DNA of 64,000 nt from JAIXWP01 sp041391745. Lineage in GTDB: Bacteria; Bacteroidota; Bacteroidia; Flavobacteriales_D; Sanyastnellaceae. The notes beneath the pieces were generated by a model. That model was not told the DNA's origin. It worked only from the letters and a program-made list of their open reading frames with translations, and did no database searches. The DNA is taken from contig JAWKNK010000005.1 in the NCBI GenBank assembly GCA_041391745.1, forward strand, positions 1 through 64,000, in the 5' to 3' direction. A program made the translations under genes and the position numbers. Each line of letters opens with the position of its first letter. Position 1 is the first letter of the stretch. Of this stretch, positions 18,519 to 27,419 are shown in pieces.

Positions 18519-18998
18519 TTATTCTCGCCCAGGGCCTTCACCACGGTGTGGCGGCGGTCCATCTCCTCGACGCTGTTTAAGTTCGTCCATCAATTCTCGT
18601 CTGAACTCGTCTTCGAGAGCAAGCAACTCGCCTACTCGCTTTGCCCCTAAAATTGGCAAACAATCCTTCAAGAACTTTGCATCGGCTTGAGCTTCTTCAA
18701 TTCGTTTTGCAGTGACTTCATCGATATTCTTCTTCAACTCTTCCTCTGTCATGTCACCCTTGTCCATTTTCTCTTTGTTTTGACGCATATACTTTCTCAT
18801 CTCTTTGCGCTTTGCTTCATGAGCATCAAAAATGGGCCAGAATTTTGCCTCTTCACTTTCAGTAAGGGCCAACTTCTCTTTAATGAAGGTCTTCTTCAAT
18901 TCCTCCATTTTTTCCTTTCTGTTTTCCTTCGGTTGTGCAAAAGCAGCTGCCGATAGAAAAAGAAAAATGATTCCTAAACTAATATTTCGCATTTTCAT
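18519..18998 (-). CDS. Periplasmic Spy/CpxP-like helical protein
   Basis: This 159-residue secreted protein has a signal peptide (to FAQ22) followed by long charged helices. Its TESEEAKFWPIFDAHEAKRKE resembles the LTxxQ-type core of Spy/CpxP periplasmic chaperone-like proteins. The tail is rich in Gly, Pro and Arg. It is the last gene of an ECF sigma factor, putative anti-sigma and Spy-like series. In Bacteroidota such trios are thought to be envelope-stress systems, with this protein as target or modulator. That role is inferred from context. Confidence 0.7.
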   Translation of the reverse strand: MKMRNISLGIIFLFLSAAAFAQPKENRKEKMEELKKTFIKEKLALTESEEAKFWPIFDAHEAKRKEMRKYMRQNKEKMDKGDMTEEELKKNIDEVTAKRIEEAQADAKFLKDCLPILGAKRVGELLALEDEFRRELMDELKQRRGDGPPPHRGEGPGRE

Positions 18999-19002
18999 TT
19001 TT

Positions 19003-19521
19003 TTAAAGTTCTATTTCAAATGTTTCATCTTCTAGAAGATAATCAATAATGACGTCCTCATCAATATCTTCAAAACTAGGACTCTCTTTCGATTCATTTG
19101 GTTTAATCTTTTCTTCCGAATTATTATTTAAATCGATTGCTTTTTCATTGTCTGTAAAGGATATCATAGCGATATTATCTCCTACATACTCCACAAAATC
19201 TTCTTCCGATACTTCAAGGAGAAGATCCTCTTCACTGATAGGAGTGTTGGCTAGGAGTGTTTCAAAAGATGTAGACTCATTTTTATTTCCATTTTGAAAT
19301 AAAAACATTCCAAGTCCGAATATTGAAGCGGCAGCAACAATAGTTGCCACTCTACGAATGGATATAACTTTTGTTTGCTTTTCAGTAGTTTGAGCGAGAA
19401 TCGATTTTCTTTGAGCATCAAAAAAAACGGACTCGTCTTTTCCTGAAATTTTCGATAAAATTTCTGCTCGAGATCTCTCAAAATATTCCTCTGGAACGCT
19501 AAATGGATTCTTCTTATTCAT
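19003..19521 (-). CDS. Putative membrane anti-sigma factor
   Basis: The 172-residue protein has a soluble N-terminal part starting MNKKNPFSVPEEYFE, typical of proteins paired with Bacteroidota ECF factors. One membrane helix lies near residues 56-75 and an acidic C-terminal part should be periplasmic. It has no zinc-binding ZAS motif. Its ATG overlaps the stop of the sigma factor (19518-19521), so the two are coupled; by position it should bind and hold that sigma factor. Confidence 0.65.
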   Translation of the reverse strand: MNKKNPFSVPEEYFERSRAEILSKISGKDESVFFDAQRKSILAQTTEKQTKVISIRRVATIVAAASIFGLGMFLFQNGNKNESTSFETLLANTPISEEDLLLEVSEEDFVEYVGDNIAMISFTDNEKAIDLNNNSEEKIKPNESKESPSFEDIDEDVIIDYLLEDETFEIEL

Positions 19522-20060
19522 AGCTTTCCTTTTATTAATTGTTCTATCTTTCCAACTGCAATATGAAACGTGGCTTTCAACGCACCAACGGAAGTGCCAG
19601 TAATCATCGAAATTTCCTCGTACTTCTTTTCTTCGTAATATTTCATTACAAAAACTGCCTTTTGCTTTTCTGGAAGAGTTGCCACTGCAGATTGCAATAA
19701 AGCTTCAATCTCATCTCCATCAAACAATGCATCTTCTTGAAGCACCGAAGGCATACTGTACATTATTTGTTCAGTACTGATTTCGTTCCTTTTATTCTTT
19801 TTACCTAAAAAAGTAATTGACTCATTGTATGCAATTCGATACAACCAAGTCGATAACTTGGATTCTCCTCTGAATTTCTCTAAACCTTTCCAAGCCTTAA
19901 TAAACGCTTGCTGTGTAACGTCATCGGCATCGTCGTGATCAACTACCATTCGGCGAACATAGAAATACACAGGTTTTTGAAAAGTATCCAGTAAATACTC
20001 AAAAACCTGTTTTCTACCTCTTTCCGATTGAAGTTGCTCTATTATTTCCGCCTCGGTCAT
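19518..20060 (-). CDS. RNA polymerase ECF sigma factor
   Basis: The 180-residue protein has sigma region 2 (PVYFYVRRMVVDHDDADDVTQQAFIKAWKG; the piece DDADDVTQQAF binds core, and STWLYRIAYNES follows) and region 4 (LPEKQKAVFVMKYYEEKKYEEIS with its helix-turn-helix). It probably drives its own operon and envelope-stress genes. It reads divergently from pyrD across 54 bases. A TATCTTCG element at 20080-20087 (minus) sits 19 nt before the start and recurs upstream of the sigma gene at 61672. Confidence 0.93.
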   Translation of the reverse strand: MTEAEIIEQLQSERGRKQVFEYLLDTFQKPVYFYVRRMVVDHDDADDVTQQAFIKAWKGLEKFRGESKLSTWLYRIAYNESITFLGKKNKRNEISTEQIMYSMPSVLQEDALFDGDEIEALLQSAVATLPEKQKAVFVMKYYEEKKYEEISMITGTSVGALKATFHIAVGKIEQLIKGKL

Positions 20061-20102
20061 ACACAGTTAGACTTACAAACGAAGATAAGGTTTAATCAGT
20101 TT

Positions 20103-20110
20103 TATATTTG
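20103..20110 (+). promoter_or_regulatory. Candidate -7 element of pyrD (leaderless transcript possible)
   Basis: TATATTTG ends only 4 nt before the pyrD ATG, so transcription would begin at or next to the start codon. No TTG is found at the usual spacing upstream, so support is partial. Confidence 0.35.
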
Positions 20111-20114
20111 CGGC

Positions 20115-21149
20115 ATGTATAAGTCCCTGATCAAACCCATTTTCTTTCTTTTTAAACCAGAAAAAGCACATTACCTAGCTATGGATTTATTAGCTTTTAG
20201 TATGAAAATTCCAGGTGTAAAGGGCATTTTCAAATCTTCTGCTACCGTATTGAGTCCAAAGCTAGAAAGAGAAGTTTTTGGAATAAAATTTCCGAACCCA
20301 GTGGGATTAGCGGCCGGATTTGATAAGGATGCAAGGTGGATTGAAAATCTAGAAGGTTTGGGCTTTGGGTTTGTAGAAATTGGAACAGTCACTCCTGTTG
20401 GACAGCCCGGAAACGACAAACCACGTTTGTTCCGTTTGCCTCAAGACAATGCACTAATCAATAGAATGGGATTCAACAATCAGGGAGTTAAAGCTGCCGT
20501 TGAACGCATTAAAAAATCTAGTTATAAAATCATTCTTGGGGGAAATATTGGAAAAAATAAGGTCACTCCAAATGAGGATGCATTGAGCGATTACATGATT
20601 TGTTTTCACGAACTATTTGAGCATGTAGACTATTTCGTAGTAAACGTTTCTTCACCAAACACACCCGGACTAAGAGAATTGCAAGACAAGGAACCTTTGA
20701 TGGTCATTTTGAATGCACTTCAAGCTGAGAATAATAAAAAAGATACCCCAAAGCCAATCCTACTTAAAATCGCTCCAGACTTGACCGACGCACAGCTCGA
20801 CGACATCGTAGAAATAGTAAACACCACCAAAATAAGCGGTGTAGTTGCAACAAATACAACCATTGCTCGAACACCGCTCACCACTGATAACAACGAAGTT
20901 GAAGCAATTGGAGCTGGAGGATTGAGTGGTGTTCCTGTAAAAAATAGGTCTACAGAAGTAATTCGTTACTTACACACGAAATCCGGAGGTTCTTTTCCTA
21001 TTATAGGTGTAGGTGGAATTGAAAATGGACAGGATGCTTTAGAGAAGCTCAACGCAGGTGCGAGTCTGATTCAAGTGTACACGGGATTCATTTATGAAGG
21101 ACCAATGATTGCGAAAAAAATAAATCGCTATTTAGCAGATCATTTGTAA
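20115..21149 (+). CDS. pyrD: Dihydroorotate dehydrogenase (quinone), class 2
   Basis: The enzyme oxidises dihydroorotate to orotate in pyrimidine synthesis and passes electrons to the membrane quinone, here menaquinone. ATG 20115 gives 344 residues. The N-terminal membrane-binding helix (MYKSLIKPIFFLFKPEKAHY) marks class 2, as does the catalytic Ser in VNVSSPNTPGLR near 177. FMN-binding segments are GLAAGFDKD, EIGTVTP and IIGVGGI. Longer upstream frames exist but run through the divergent sigma gene. Its end overlaps rarA by 10 bases. Confidence 0.95.
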   Translation: MYKSLIKPIFFLFKPEKAHYLAMDLLAFSMKIPGVKGIFKSSATVLSPKLEREVFGIKFPNPVGLAAGFDKDARWIENLEGLGFGFVEIGTVTPVGQPGNDKPRLFRLPQDNALINRMGFNNQGVKAAVERIKKSSYKIILGGNIGKNKVTPNEDALSDYMICFHELFEHVDYFVVNVSSPNTPGLRELQDKEPLMVILNALQAENNKKDTPKPILLKIAPDLTDAQLDDIVEIVNTTKISGVVATNTTIARTPLTTDNNEVEAIGAGGLSGVPVKNRSTEVIRYLHTKSGGSFPIIGVGGIENGQDALEKLNAGASLIQVYTGFIYEGPMIAKKINRYLADHL

Positions 21150-22423
21150 TCGTATTTATCTCCCCATTTCGACAGAAGCCAAGCTTTTACTTGTTCTTCT
21201 TTACTATTTTTTCCAGGAACATAGAACGGTGTTCCCGCAACATCATCAGGTAAAAACTCTTGGAATACAAAATTACCATCATATGAATGACTGTATTGGT
21301 ATTCTTTTCCATATCCCAAATCCTTCATCAATTTGGTCGGCGCATTTCTTAGATGCAATGGGATTGGTGAATTTCCCTTTTCTTGAACAGCCGCCATTGC
21401 ACTGTTTATCGCGGCATAAGCTGAATTTGATTTTGGAGAAGTAGCCAAATAAATAGCGCATTGACTCAAAATGATTCTGCTCTCTGGCCAGCCAATATTT
21501 TCAACAGCACGAAATGTGGCATCTGCCATAAGAAGAGCATTTGGATTTGCCAATCCGATATCTTCTGATGCTAATATCAACATGCGGCGAGCGATGAATT
21601 TTGCATCTTCTCCGCCTTCAACCATCCTTGCCAAATAATATACGGCAGCCTGCGGATCACTTCCTCTGATACTTTTAATAAATGCGGAAATGATATCGTA
21701 ATGCATTTCCCCATTTTTATCATAGATGGCCATGTTGGCTTGAATGATATCACTCACTCTTTCATTCGTAATAATCTTGTCCTCTGGTAAAGAACTTACT
21801 ACTAATTCCAACACATTGAGCAATCTACGCGCATCTCCTCCACTCAATCTCAAAAGCGCTTCGTACTCCTCCACTTTCACATTCTTCTTTGCCAAAACTT
21901 CGTCTTTCGAAAGCGCGTGATCCACTAACTGAATTAAATCTTCTTTTTCAAGATGTTTTAAAACGTACACTTGGCTTCTAGAAAGCAACGCGGAGATCAC
22001 CTCAAATGAAGGATTCTCAGTCGTAGCACCGACAAGTGTAATAATTCCACGCTCTACCGCGCCAAGCAATGAATCTTGCTGTGCTTTGGAGAAGCGATGT
22101 ATCTCATCGATAAATAAGATAGCACCTTTGCCAAACATTCCTGCATTCTTCACACTATCAATCACCTCACGAACATCTTTCACACCTGCATTGATAGCAG
22201 AGAGTTGATAAAATGGCCTTTTTAAAGTTTGCGAGATAATCAAAGCCAAAGTTGTCTTACCAACACCTGGAGGTCCCCATAAAATCATGCTAGGAATTGC
22301 TCCGCTATCAATTACTTTGCGCAATACAGCACCTTGTCCAACCAAATGCTTTTGGCCGACATATTCATCCAAGTTTTTAGGACGGATGCGCTCTGCTAAA
22401 GGTATGTTAGCGTATTCACTCAT
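21140..22423 (-). CDS. rarA: Replication-associated recombination protein A (RarA/MgsA)
   Basis: RarA is an AAA+ clamp-loader-like ATPase acting at stalled replication forks. The 427-residue length is standard. Walker A is GPPGVGKTT at 50-58, Walker B LFIDEIHRF near 104, sensor 1 GATTENPSFE, and the arginine-finger region LLSRSQVY. The C-terminal tetramer domain starts near FIKSIRGSDPQAAVYYLARM. It overlaps trmD by 8 bases and is co-directional with it. Confidence 0.95.
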   Translation of the reverse strand: MSEYANIPLAERIRPKNLDEYVGQKHLVGQGAVLRKVIDSGAIPSMILWGPPGVGKTTLALIISQTLKRPFYQLSAINAGVKDVREVIDSVKNAGMFGKGAILFIDEIHRFSKAQQDSLLGAVERGIITLVGATTENPSFEVISALLSRSQVYVLKHLEKEDLIQLVDHALSKDEVLAKKNVKVEEYEALLRLSGGDARRLLNVLELVVSSLPEDKIITNERVSDIIQANMAIYDKNGEMHYDIISAFIKSIRGSDPQAAVYYLARMVEGGEDAKFIARRMLILASEDIGLANPNALLMADATFRAVENIGWPESRIILSQCAIYLATSPKSNSAYAAINSAMAAVQEKGNSPIPLHLRNAPTKLMKDLGYGKEYQYSHSYDGNFVFQEFLPDDVAGTPFYVPGKNSKEEQVKAWLLSKWGDKYDYK

Positions 22424-23093
22424 TGAGTAAATCTGGGCGACGTTGTTTTGTTTTTTTGATTGCTTCTTCCATTCTCCACTCTTCTACTTTTGGAGTATTA
22501 CCACTAATAAGAATATCAGGTACTTTCCAACCATTGTATTCAGCAGGACGCGTGTACACGGGTGGTGCTAATAAATTATCTTGAAAAGAATCAGTAAGCG
22601 CTGAAGTCTCATCATTCATCACTCCTGGAATCAATCGAACAATACTATCAACTAGAACTGCTGCTGCAAGTTCGCCTCCACTCAACACGTAATCTCCAAT
22701 GGATATTTCTCTTGTGATATAATGATCTCGAATGCGCTGATCCACTCCTTTATAGTGTCCACAAAGCATGATGAGATTTTGCTTCAAGCTTAATTGATTG
22801 CTAATGCGTTGTTCCAATCGGTCGCCATCAGGGGTAAGGTAAATGATATCATCATACTCCCTTTCCTTTTTGAGTTGATCAATACAATCAGCAATGGGTT
22901 GAATGGCCATAACCATTCCTGCACCACCGCCAAATTGATAATCATCTACCTGCTTTTGCTTATGCGTGCTGTAATCGCGAATGTTGTGAATCACAATTTC
23001 GCATAACCCTTTTTCTTGGGCACGTTTCAAAATGGAATCAGCAAACGGTCCCTCCAAGAGCTTTGGTAAGATGGTCAGAATATCAATTCTCAT
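22416..23093 (-). CDS. trmD: tRNA (guanine37-N1)-methyltransferase TrmD
   Basis: TrmD methylates G37 of tRNAs to prevent +1 frameshifts and is usually essential. ATG 23093 (MRIDILTILPKL, 225 residues) was chosen over a TTG two codons earlier because it matches the family start. The trefoil-knot SAM site is YVLSGGELAAAVLVDS. Also present are DYQFGGGAGMVM, CGHYKGVDQRI and the C-terminal PPVYTRPAEYNGWKVPD. The upstream reductase gene stops 2 bases before this start, and rarA overlaps the 3' end. Confidence 0.95.
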   Translation of the reverse strand: MRIDILTILPKLLEGPFADSILKRAQEKGLCEIVIHNIRDYSTHKQKQVDDYQFGGGAGMVMAIQPIADCIDQLKKEREYDDIIYLTPDGDRLEQRISNQLSLKQNLIMLCGHYKGVDQRIRDHYITREISIGDYVLSGGELAAAVLVDSIVRLIPGVMNDETSALTDSFQDNLLAPPVYTRPAEYNGWKVPDILISGNTPKVEEWRMEEAIKKTKQRRPDLLNE

Positions 23094-23095
23094 AC

Positions 23096-24076
23096 TCAAT
23101 ATGGAGGTAGCGAAGGTTTGTTATTTAGAATACCTTCAATTTTAGTCATCACTTCATCAGTAAGTAATGGCACTACTTCAGAAGATTTGAGGGTTTCTGT
23201 AAGCTGCTCAGGTTTGCTTGCACCTAAAATCACTGTACTAACATTAGGATTCTTCACACCATGCTACACCCAGATTAGGCAGACTCACGCCCAAATCTTC
23301 AGCTAAGTTTTTCAACCCGATAACACGTTGATTGTTTTCCTCTGTAAATGTTTTTTCAGCCAACCAACTCAATTCATCGCGCATAAGTCGCGTATCCGTA
23401 GGTTTCTGATTGATATATTTCCTGTTAGATATCCTGAAGCCAATGGAGACCAAATAGTAGTGCCGAGTCCCACTGTTTTGAATACTTGTAGGTACTCACG
23501 TTCCATTTTGTTTCGAGTCAACATATTGTACTGCGGTTGCTCCATCGTTGGACCAATAAGATTGTACTTCTGAGCTACCATATGTGCTTCCATCAGTTCC
23601 TGGGCACTCCATTCACTTGTTCCCCAGTACAAAATTTTACCTTGCATAATCAACTGATGCATGGTCCAAACTGTTTCTTCAATTGGAGTTTCCTTATCCG
23701 GGCGATGACAGAAATATAGATCTAAATAATCGACATGAAGTCGTTTCAACGCAGCTTCACACGCCTCGACCAAATGCTTACGATGAAGTCCTACTTGAGT
23801 AGGTAATTTACCTCCCGCGCCAAAAAATGCTTTACTGCTAACGATATAAGTATCACGCGCCCAATTCTTCTTCTTTAGAATATCCCCCATCACCTCTTCG
23901 CTCTTTCCTGCTGCGTAAACTTCGGCATTGTCAAAAAAATTGACACCAGCGTCATAAGCGATATCCATTAGTTTATCGCTGATTCCATTTTCTATTTGAT
24001 TTGCGAATGTGATCCACGAGCCGAAAGAAAGCTCACTCACTTTGAGACCTGATTTTCCTAATCTTCTATAGTTCAT
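23096..24076 (-). pseudogene. Aldo/keto reductase (voltage-gated K+ channel beta-subunit type), two frameshifts
   Basis: This NADPH-dependent reductase has the catalytic tetrad in FFDNAEVY (Asp, Tyr), IVSSKAF (Lys) and FCHRPD (His), all in the open first 216 codons. Near 23418, GGAAATATATC should contain one more A (LTGKYINQKP then continues). Near 23255, two bases are missing before KNPNVSTVILGAS. With both repaired it is a 326-residue enzyme of normal length ending NNKPSLPPY. The substrate is unknown. The lesions look like dropped homopolymer or dinucleotide units. Confidence 0.8.
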
Positions 24077-24105
24077 TTCACAAAGGAACGAACAAGAAGG
24101 GTATT

Positions 24106-25257
24106 CTACAAGGTATTTAGATTCTTTGTATGTGTGATATCGACCATACCGCCAACAAAGCGCAGGGGCTTATCTTTATCATCCATGATAAGGTATCCTT
24201 TATCAAATACCAATGCATATGTTCCGTCAGCCTTTCTGAATAAATACTCGTCCGACCAAAAAGGAATTCCTTCTTTTACATGACGTTCTAATTTTTCATT
24301 TACACTAGTGGCATAGCTAGGATGCACACGCTCCAACCACCAATCGTAAGTATTTTCGATTTCTTCACTGGGATAACCAAATAGAGCGGTCATACCTTCA
24401 TTCCACCACAAATTTCCCGAAGCTAGATCCCAGTCCCAAACAGCATCGTTGGAGGCTTTTGAAATGATACTAAATCTTTCTTCGCTCTCTACCAAAGACT
24501 TCATTGCTACTTCTAATCCTGTAATGTCAGTTCCGACCATCCAGAAATTCAAGCTAGGCACCAATGGATTAGCCATGTATCTCAACGACCAAGAGATAAT
24601 TTTCTCCGCACCGTCAGATGCCATCATTTTGATATTGATAAACCTCAAAACCCCGCTTTCCTTGCGGTAGATTTTTTCAATAATATCTTTTCTATATGCA
24701 GAGTTTGGGATCAACTTCAACATTGCATCATGTCCCATCACAATTTCATTACTGTCGTATCCCAAAATGGATTTGCATTGTTCGTTCCAATAACGAATGT
24801 TGCCATTTTCATCCATTGCACATATCATCTGCGGAAGTTCATTCAAAAGACTTTCGAAGAATCCGTTTTTCTCCATCATCTTCTTTTCCATCTGATACGA
24901 TGGTGTTACTTCATGCAAACAAACCAAATAAGTGATATCACCATCGGTCATGAATGAACCAGAAGTGCACTTGAAAACACGATTTGATTCACCTAAACAA
25001 ACATTCATATTGAACCGGCCTGTCTCGGCAAATTCAAATATGTCATTCCAAAAAAATTGTTTTTTAAAATTTGAAGAAACTAATTGCAAATCATCAACAT
25101 TGGAGATGCAAGAATCATTTCCAAAAATTTCCTGAAATAATTTATCAAAAGTCGTGTTACGGTGCAGAATCTCACCAGATGAATTCACTAACAGAGAATA
25201 GCCTGGAGAAATTTCCAATACTTCACGGAGGGTGGCATTCAAATTGAGTACAGACAT
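24106..25257 (-). CDS. Orphan protein with three PAS domains
   Basis: The 383-residue cytoplasmic protein is made only of PAS sensory domains, at about 5-120, 128-250 and 255-380. The second has QMICAMDENGNIRYWNEQCKS, split here as QMICAMDENGN and CKSILGYDSNEIV. The third has DAVWDWDLASGNLWWNEG and ends in a PAC-like GGMVDITHTK. No histidine kinase, GGDEF or other output domain follows, so it must signal through a partner or be a remnant of a kinase. The frame ends cleanly at a TAG. The neighbours give no clear function. Confidence 0.8.
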   Translation of the reverse strand: MSVLNLNATLREVLEISPGYSLLVNSSGEILHRNTTFDKLFQEIFGNDSCISNVDDLQLVSSNFKKQFFWNDIFEFAETGRFNMNVCLGESNRVFKCTSGSFMTDGDITYLVCLHEVTPSYQMEKKMMEKNGFFESLLNELPQMICAMDENGNIRYWNEQCKSILGYDSNEIVMGHDAMLKLIPNSAYRKDIIEKIYRKESGVLRFINIKMMASDGAEKIISWSLRYMANPLVPSLNFWMVGTDITGLEVAMKSLVESEERFSIISKASNDAVWDWDLASGNLWWNEGMTALFGYPSEEIENTYDWWLERVHPSYATSVNEKLERHVKEGIPFWSDEYLFRKADGTYALVFDKGYLIMDDKDKPLRFVGGMVDITHTKNLNTL

Positions 25258-25357
25258 TCAAGTGGTTTAGAGAAATCTAAGGTAGCAGTATTCCTTGAAA
25301 TTTAAAATCTATACCACCAGAAATAAGGCGTATATTCGAACCAAAGCAAGGAAAAAA

Positions 25358-27397
25358 ATGAGGTTAAGGATTATTTTATTACTGTTTGTCGTTCAATCAT
25401 TTAGCTTGGTCGAAAAGTCATCTGCCCAAGAAAATTGTGACTACACGGCTCCATCTAAAATCGAAAAGCTACTTGAACAGAGTAAAGACTCAAAAAAATA
25501 TGATTCGGATAAACGATATGAGTTTTTAGAAAAAGCAATTGAGGAAGATCCGAACTGCCTCCCTTGCTTAATGAGAATTGGTGAGCTTACATTTTTAAAA
25601 GCAAAACGAACCAAGTCTTCCTTTCAATCCGCTAAAAATTATTTTGAAAAACTAAAAGAACTCTGCCCGAATTATCATTCAGAAATTTACTATTTCCTCG
25701 GGGCTATGAGTTATGCCGATAGCGAATACGACAAGGCACTCGAATACTTCGAAAAGTTCTTAAGATTCCCAGATGACGATCCAAGCAAATTTGAAAAGGA
25801 TTATGAGAAGAAGTATGCGGAAGTGGAAGGCGCTATTCCTTATGTAAAAACTTACAAGGAAATATATGGTCAGAAAATCGATTACAAGCCAATAAAAGTC
25901 AGCGGAGTTTCCTCATCAAAAGACGACTACCTTCCACTTATTTCACCAGATGGTGAAATCATGTTTTACACTCGAAAATATGACTACCAAGCTAAAGGGG
26001 ACTTCACTTCGCGAATCATAGAGGAATTTACTTGGAGTAAACGTTCAGACATTAATGCAACTTTCGACGAGGGTGCTCCACTTCCTCCTCCATTCAATTT
26101 GGGAGACAACATAGGTGGCGCGACCATCTCAGTAGATAACAAAGAGTTGATCATTGCTAAAAAAAATCCAACAAAAGAAAACCCTGAAAACTTTGACTTA
26201 TACAGTGCCCAATTCGAATTGGTGACTGACGAGCTTACGGGAAAGAAAATTTATAAATGGTCTGAATTGAAAATTCTCAGCGAATTGGTAAATTCAGATG
26301 GCTGGGAATCACAACCGTCGTTAAGTGGTGACGGACAATATTTATTTTTTGCCGCTGCGAGAAGTGAATGTATGAAGGATGAGAATGGTAATTTCACCAT
26401 TGATATTTTCATGTCGAAAAGAGGTAAAGATGGTCAGTGGCAGCAAGCTGTACCACTTCCTTCAACCATAAACACCAAGGGTCGCGACAAAGCACCCTAT
26501 ATGCACAGTGATAGCCGATCCTTGTACTTTTCAAGCGACGGACACATTGGAGTTGGAGGCTTGGACATATACTATTGTAAGATGAATGAAGACGGCACAT
26601 TCAGTGAACCAAAAAACATTGGTTATCCCATTAATTCTGAAAAAGACGAATTGGGAATCGTTGTCTCTAGTGATGGCGATGTGGCCTACTTCGGTGCTCA
26701 AAACTTGAACAACAGTCGTGGATGGGATGTCTATCAATTCAACATGCCTGAAAAAGCTAAACCTGAAAAAGTAATGATCTTAAAAGGAGAGGTATCCACA
26801 GAAGATGGAAATCCTCCTGCAAATGCTGAGGTTGAAATTAAATACACCGGAACTGGGGAATCTGACAAGGTTAAAGTGAGCAGTGACGATGGTAAATATG
26901 CTGCTGTAGTCAAACTTGAGAAAAAGGACGATATCGTGGTGAGCGTTCAGGGCGATAATGTCGCGTTCAACTCACGCGTTGTTGCTCGAAAGGAAGATGA
27001 GCACCCTCCTGTTGTTACCAAACTCAACATGGAAGCTCCAATTGCAGCCGTCAACAAACCTTTTATCATCAACGATATCTATTATTCAACCAATAAAGCT
27101 GAAATCGATCCCAAGTCAATGCTCATTCTGGATGAATTTGCCAATTACTTGATAGAACATCCTACCATTCAAATTGAAATTAGAGGTCACACCGACAATG
27201 TAGGAAATGATGATGCTAACCTTGCTTTATCTATGGAAAGAGCCTATGAAGTTCTAAAATACCTAACATCTAAAGGTGTTGAAGGAAAGCGAATTTCTTC
27301 AAAAGGTTATGGTGAAACCAAACCGGTTGCTTCCAATGATACCGATGAAGGAAGAGCCCAAAATAGAAGAACTGAATTCTTAATTAAAAAGCTGTAA
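25358..27397 (+). CDS. PorE-like OmpA family protein (TPR, PD40 propeller, CRD, OmpA)
   Basis: ATG 25358 was preferred over an upstream in-frame start (25295) because it begins the signal peptide MRLRIILLLFVVQSF and follows AAGGA-like bases. The 679-residue protein has TPR helices (about 45-150). A PD40/WD40-like beta-propeller with YLPLISPDGEIMFYTRK, SQPSLSGDGQYLFF and YFSSDGHIGVGGLDIY lies at about 190-465. A carboxypeptidase-regulatory-like domain (about 475-555) and an OmpA peptidoglycan-binding domain (RGHTDNVGND, NRRTEF) follow. This order is that of PorE, a T9SS component linking the machinery to peptidoglycan. PorE is a lipoprotein, whereas here I see no lipobox, so it may be a paralogue. 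Confidence 0.75.
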   Translation: MRLRIILLLFVVQSFSLVEKSSAQENCDYTAPSKIEKLLEQSKDSKKYDSDKRYEFLEKAIEEDPNCLPCLMRIGELTFLKAKRTKSSFQSAKNYFEKLKELCPNYHSEIYYFLGAMSYADSEYDKALEYFEKFLRFPDDDPSKFEKDYEKKYAEVEGAIPYVKTYKEIYGQKIDYKPIKVSGVSSSKDDYLPLISPDGEIMFYTRKYDYQAKGDFTSRIIEEFTWSKRSDINATFDEGAPLPPPFNLGDNIGGATISVDNKELIIAKKNPTKENPENFDLYSAQFELVTDELTGKKIYKWSELKILSELVNSDGWESQPSLSGDGQYLFFAAARSECMKDENGNFTIDIFMSKRGKDGQWQQAVPLPSTINTKGRDKAPYMHSDSRSLYFSSDGHIGVGGLDIYYCKMNEDGTFSEPKNIGYPINSEKDELGIVVSSDGDVAYFGAQNLNNSRGWDVYQFNMPEKAKPEKVMILKGEVSTEDGNPPANAEVEIKYTGTGESDKVKVSSDDGKYAAVVKLEKKDDIVVSVQGDNVAFNSRVVARKEDEHPPVVTKLNMEAPIAAVNKPFIINDIYYSTNKAEIDPKSMLILDEFANYLIEHPTIQIEIRGHTDNVGNDDANLALSMERAYEVLKYLTSKGVEGKRISSKGYGETKPVASNDTDEGRAQNRRTEFLIKKL

Positions 27398-27419
27398 TTT
27401 CGTTGCAAATAAATAAAAC

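Noticed and set aside
23097..23099. TTG start for trmD
   Set aside because: ATG 23093 gives the conserved MRIDILT start, two codons later.
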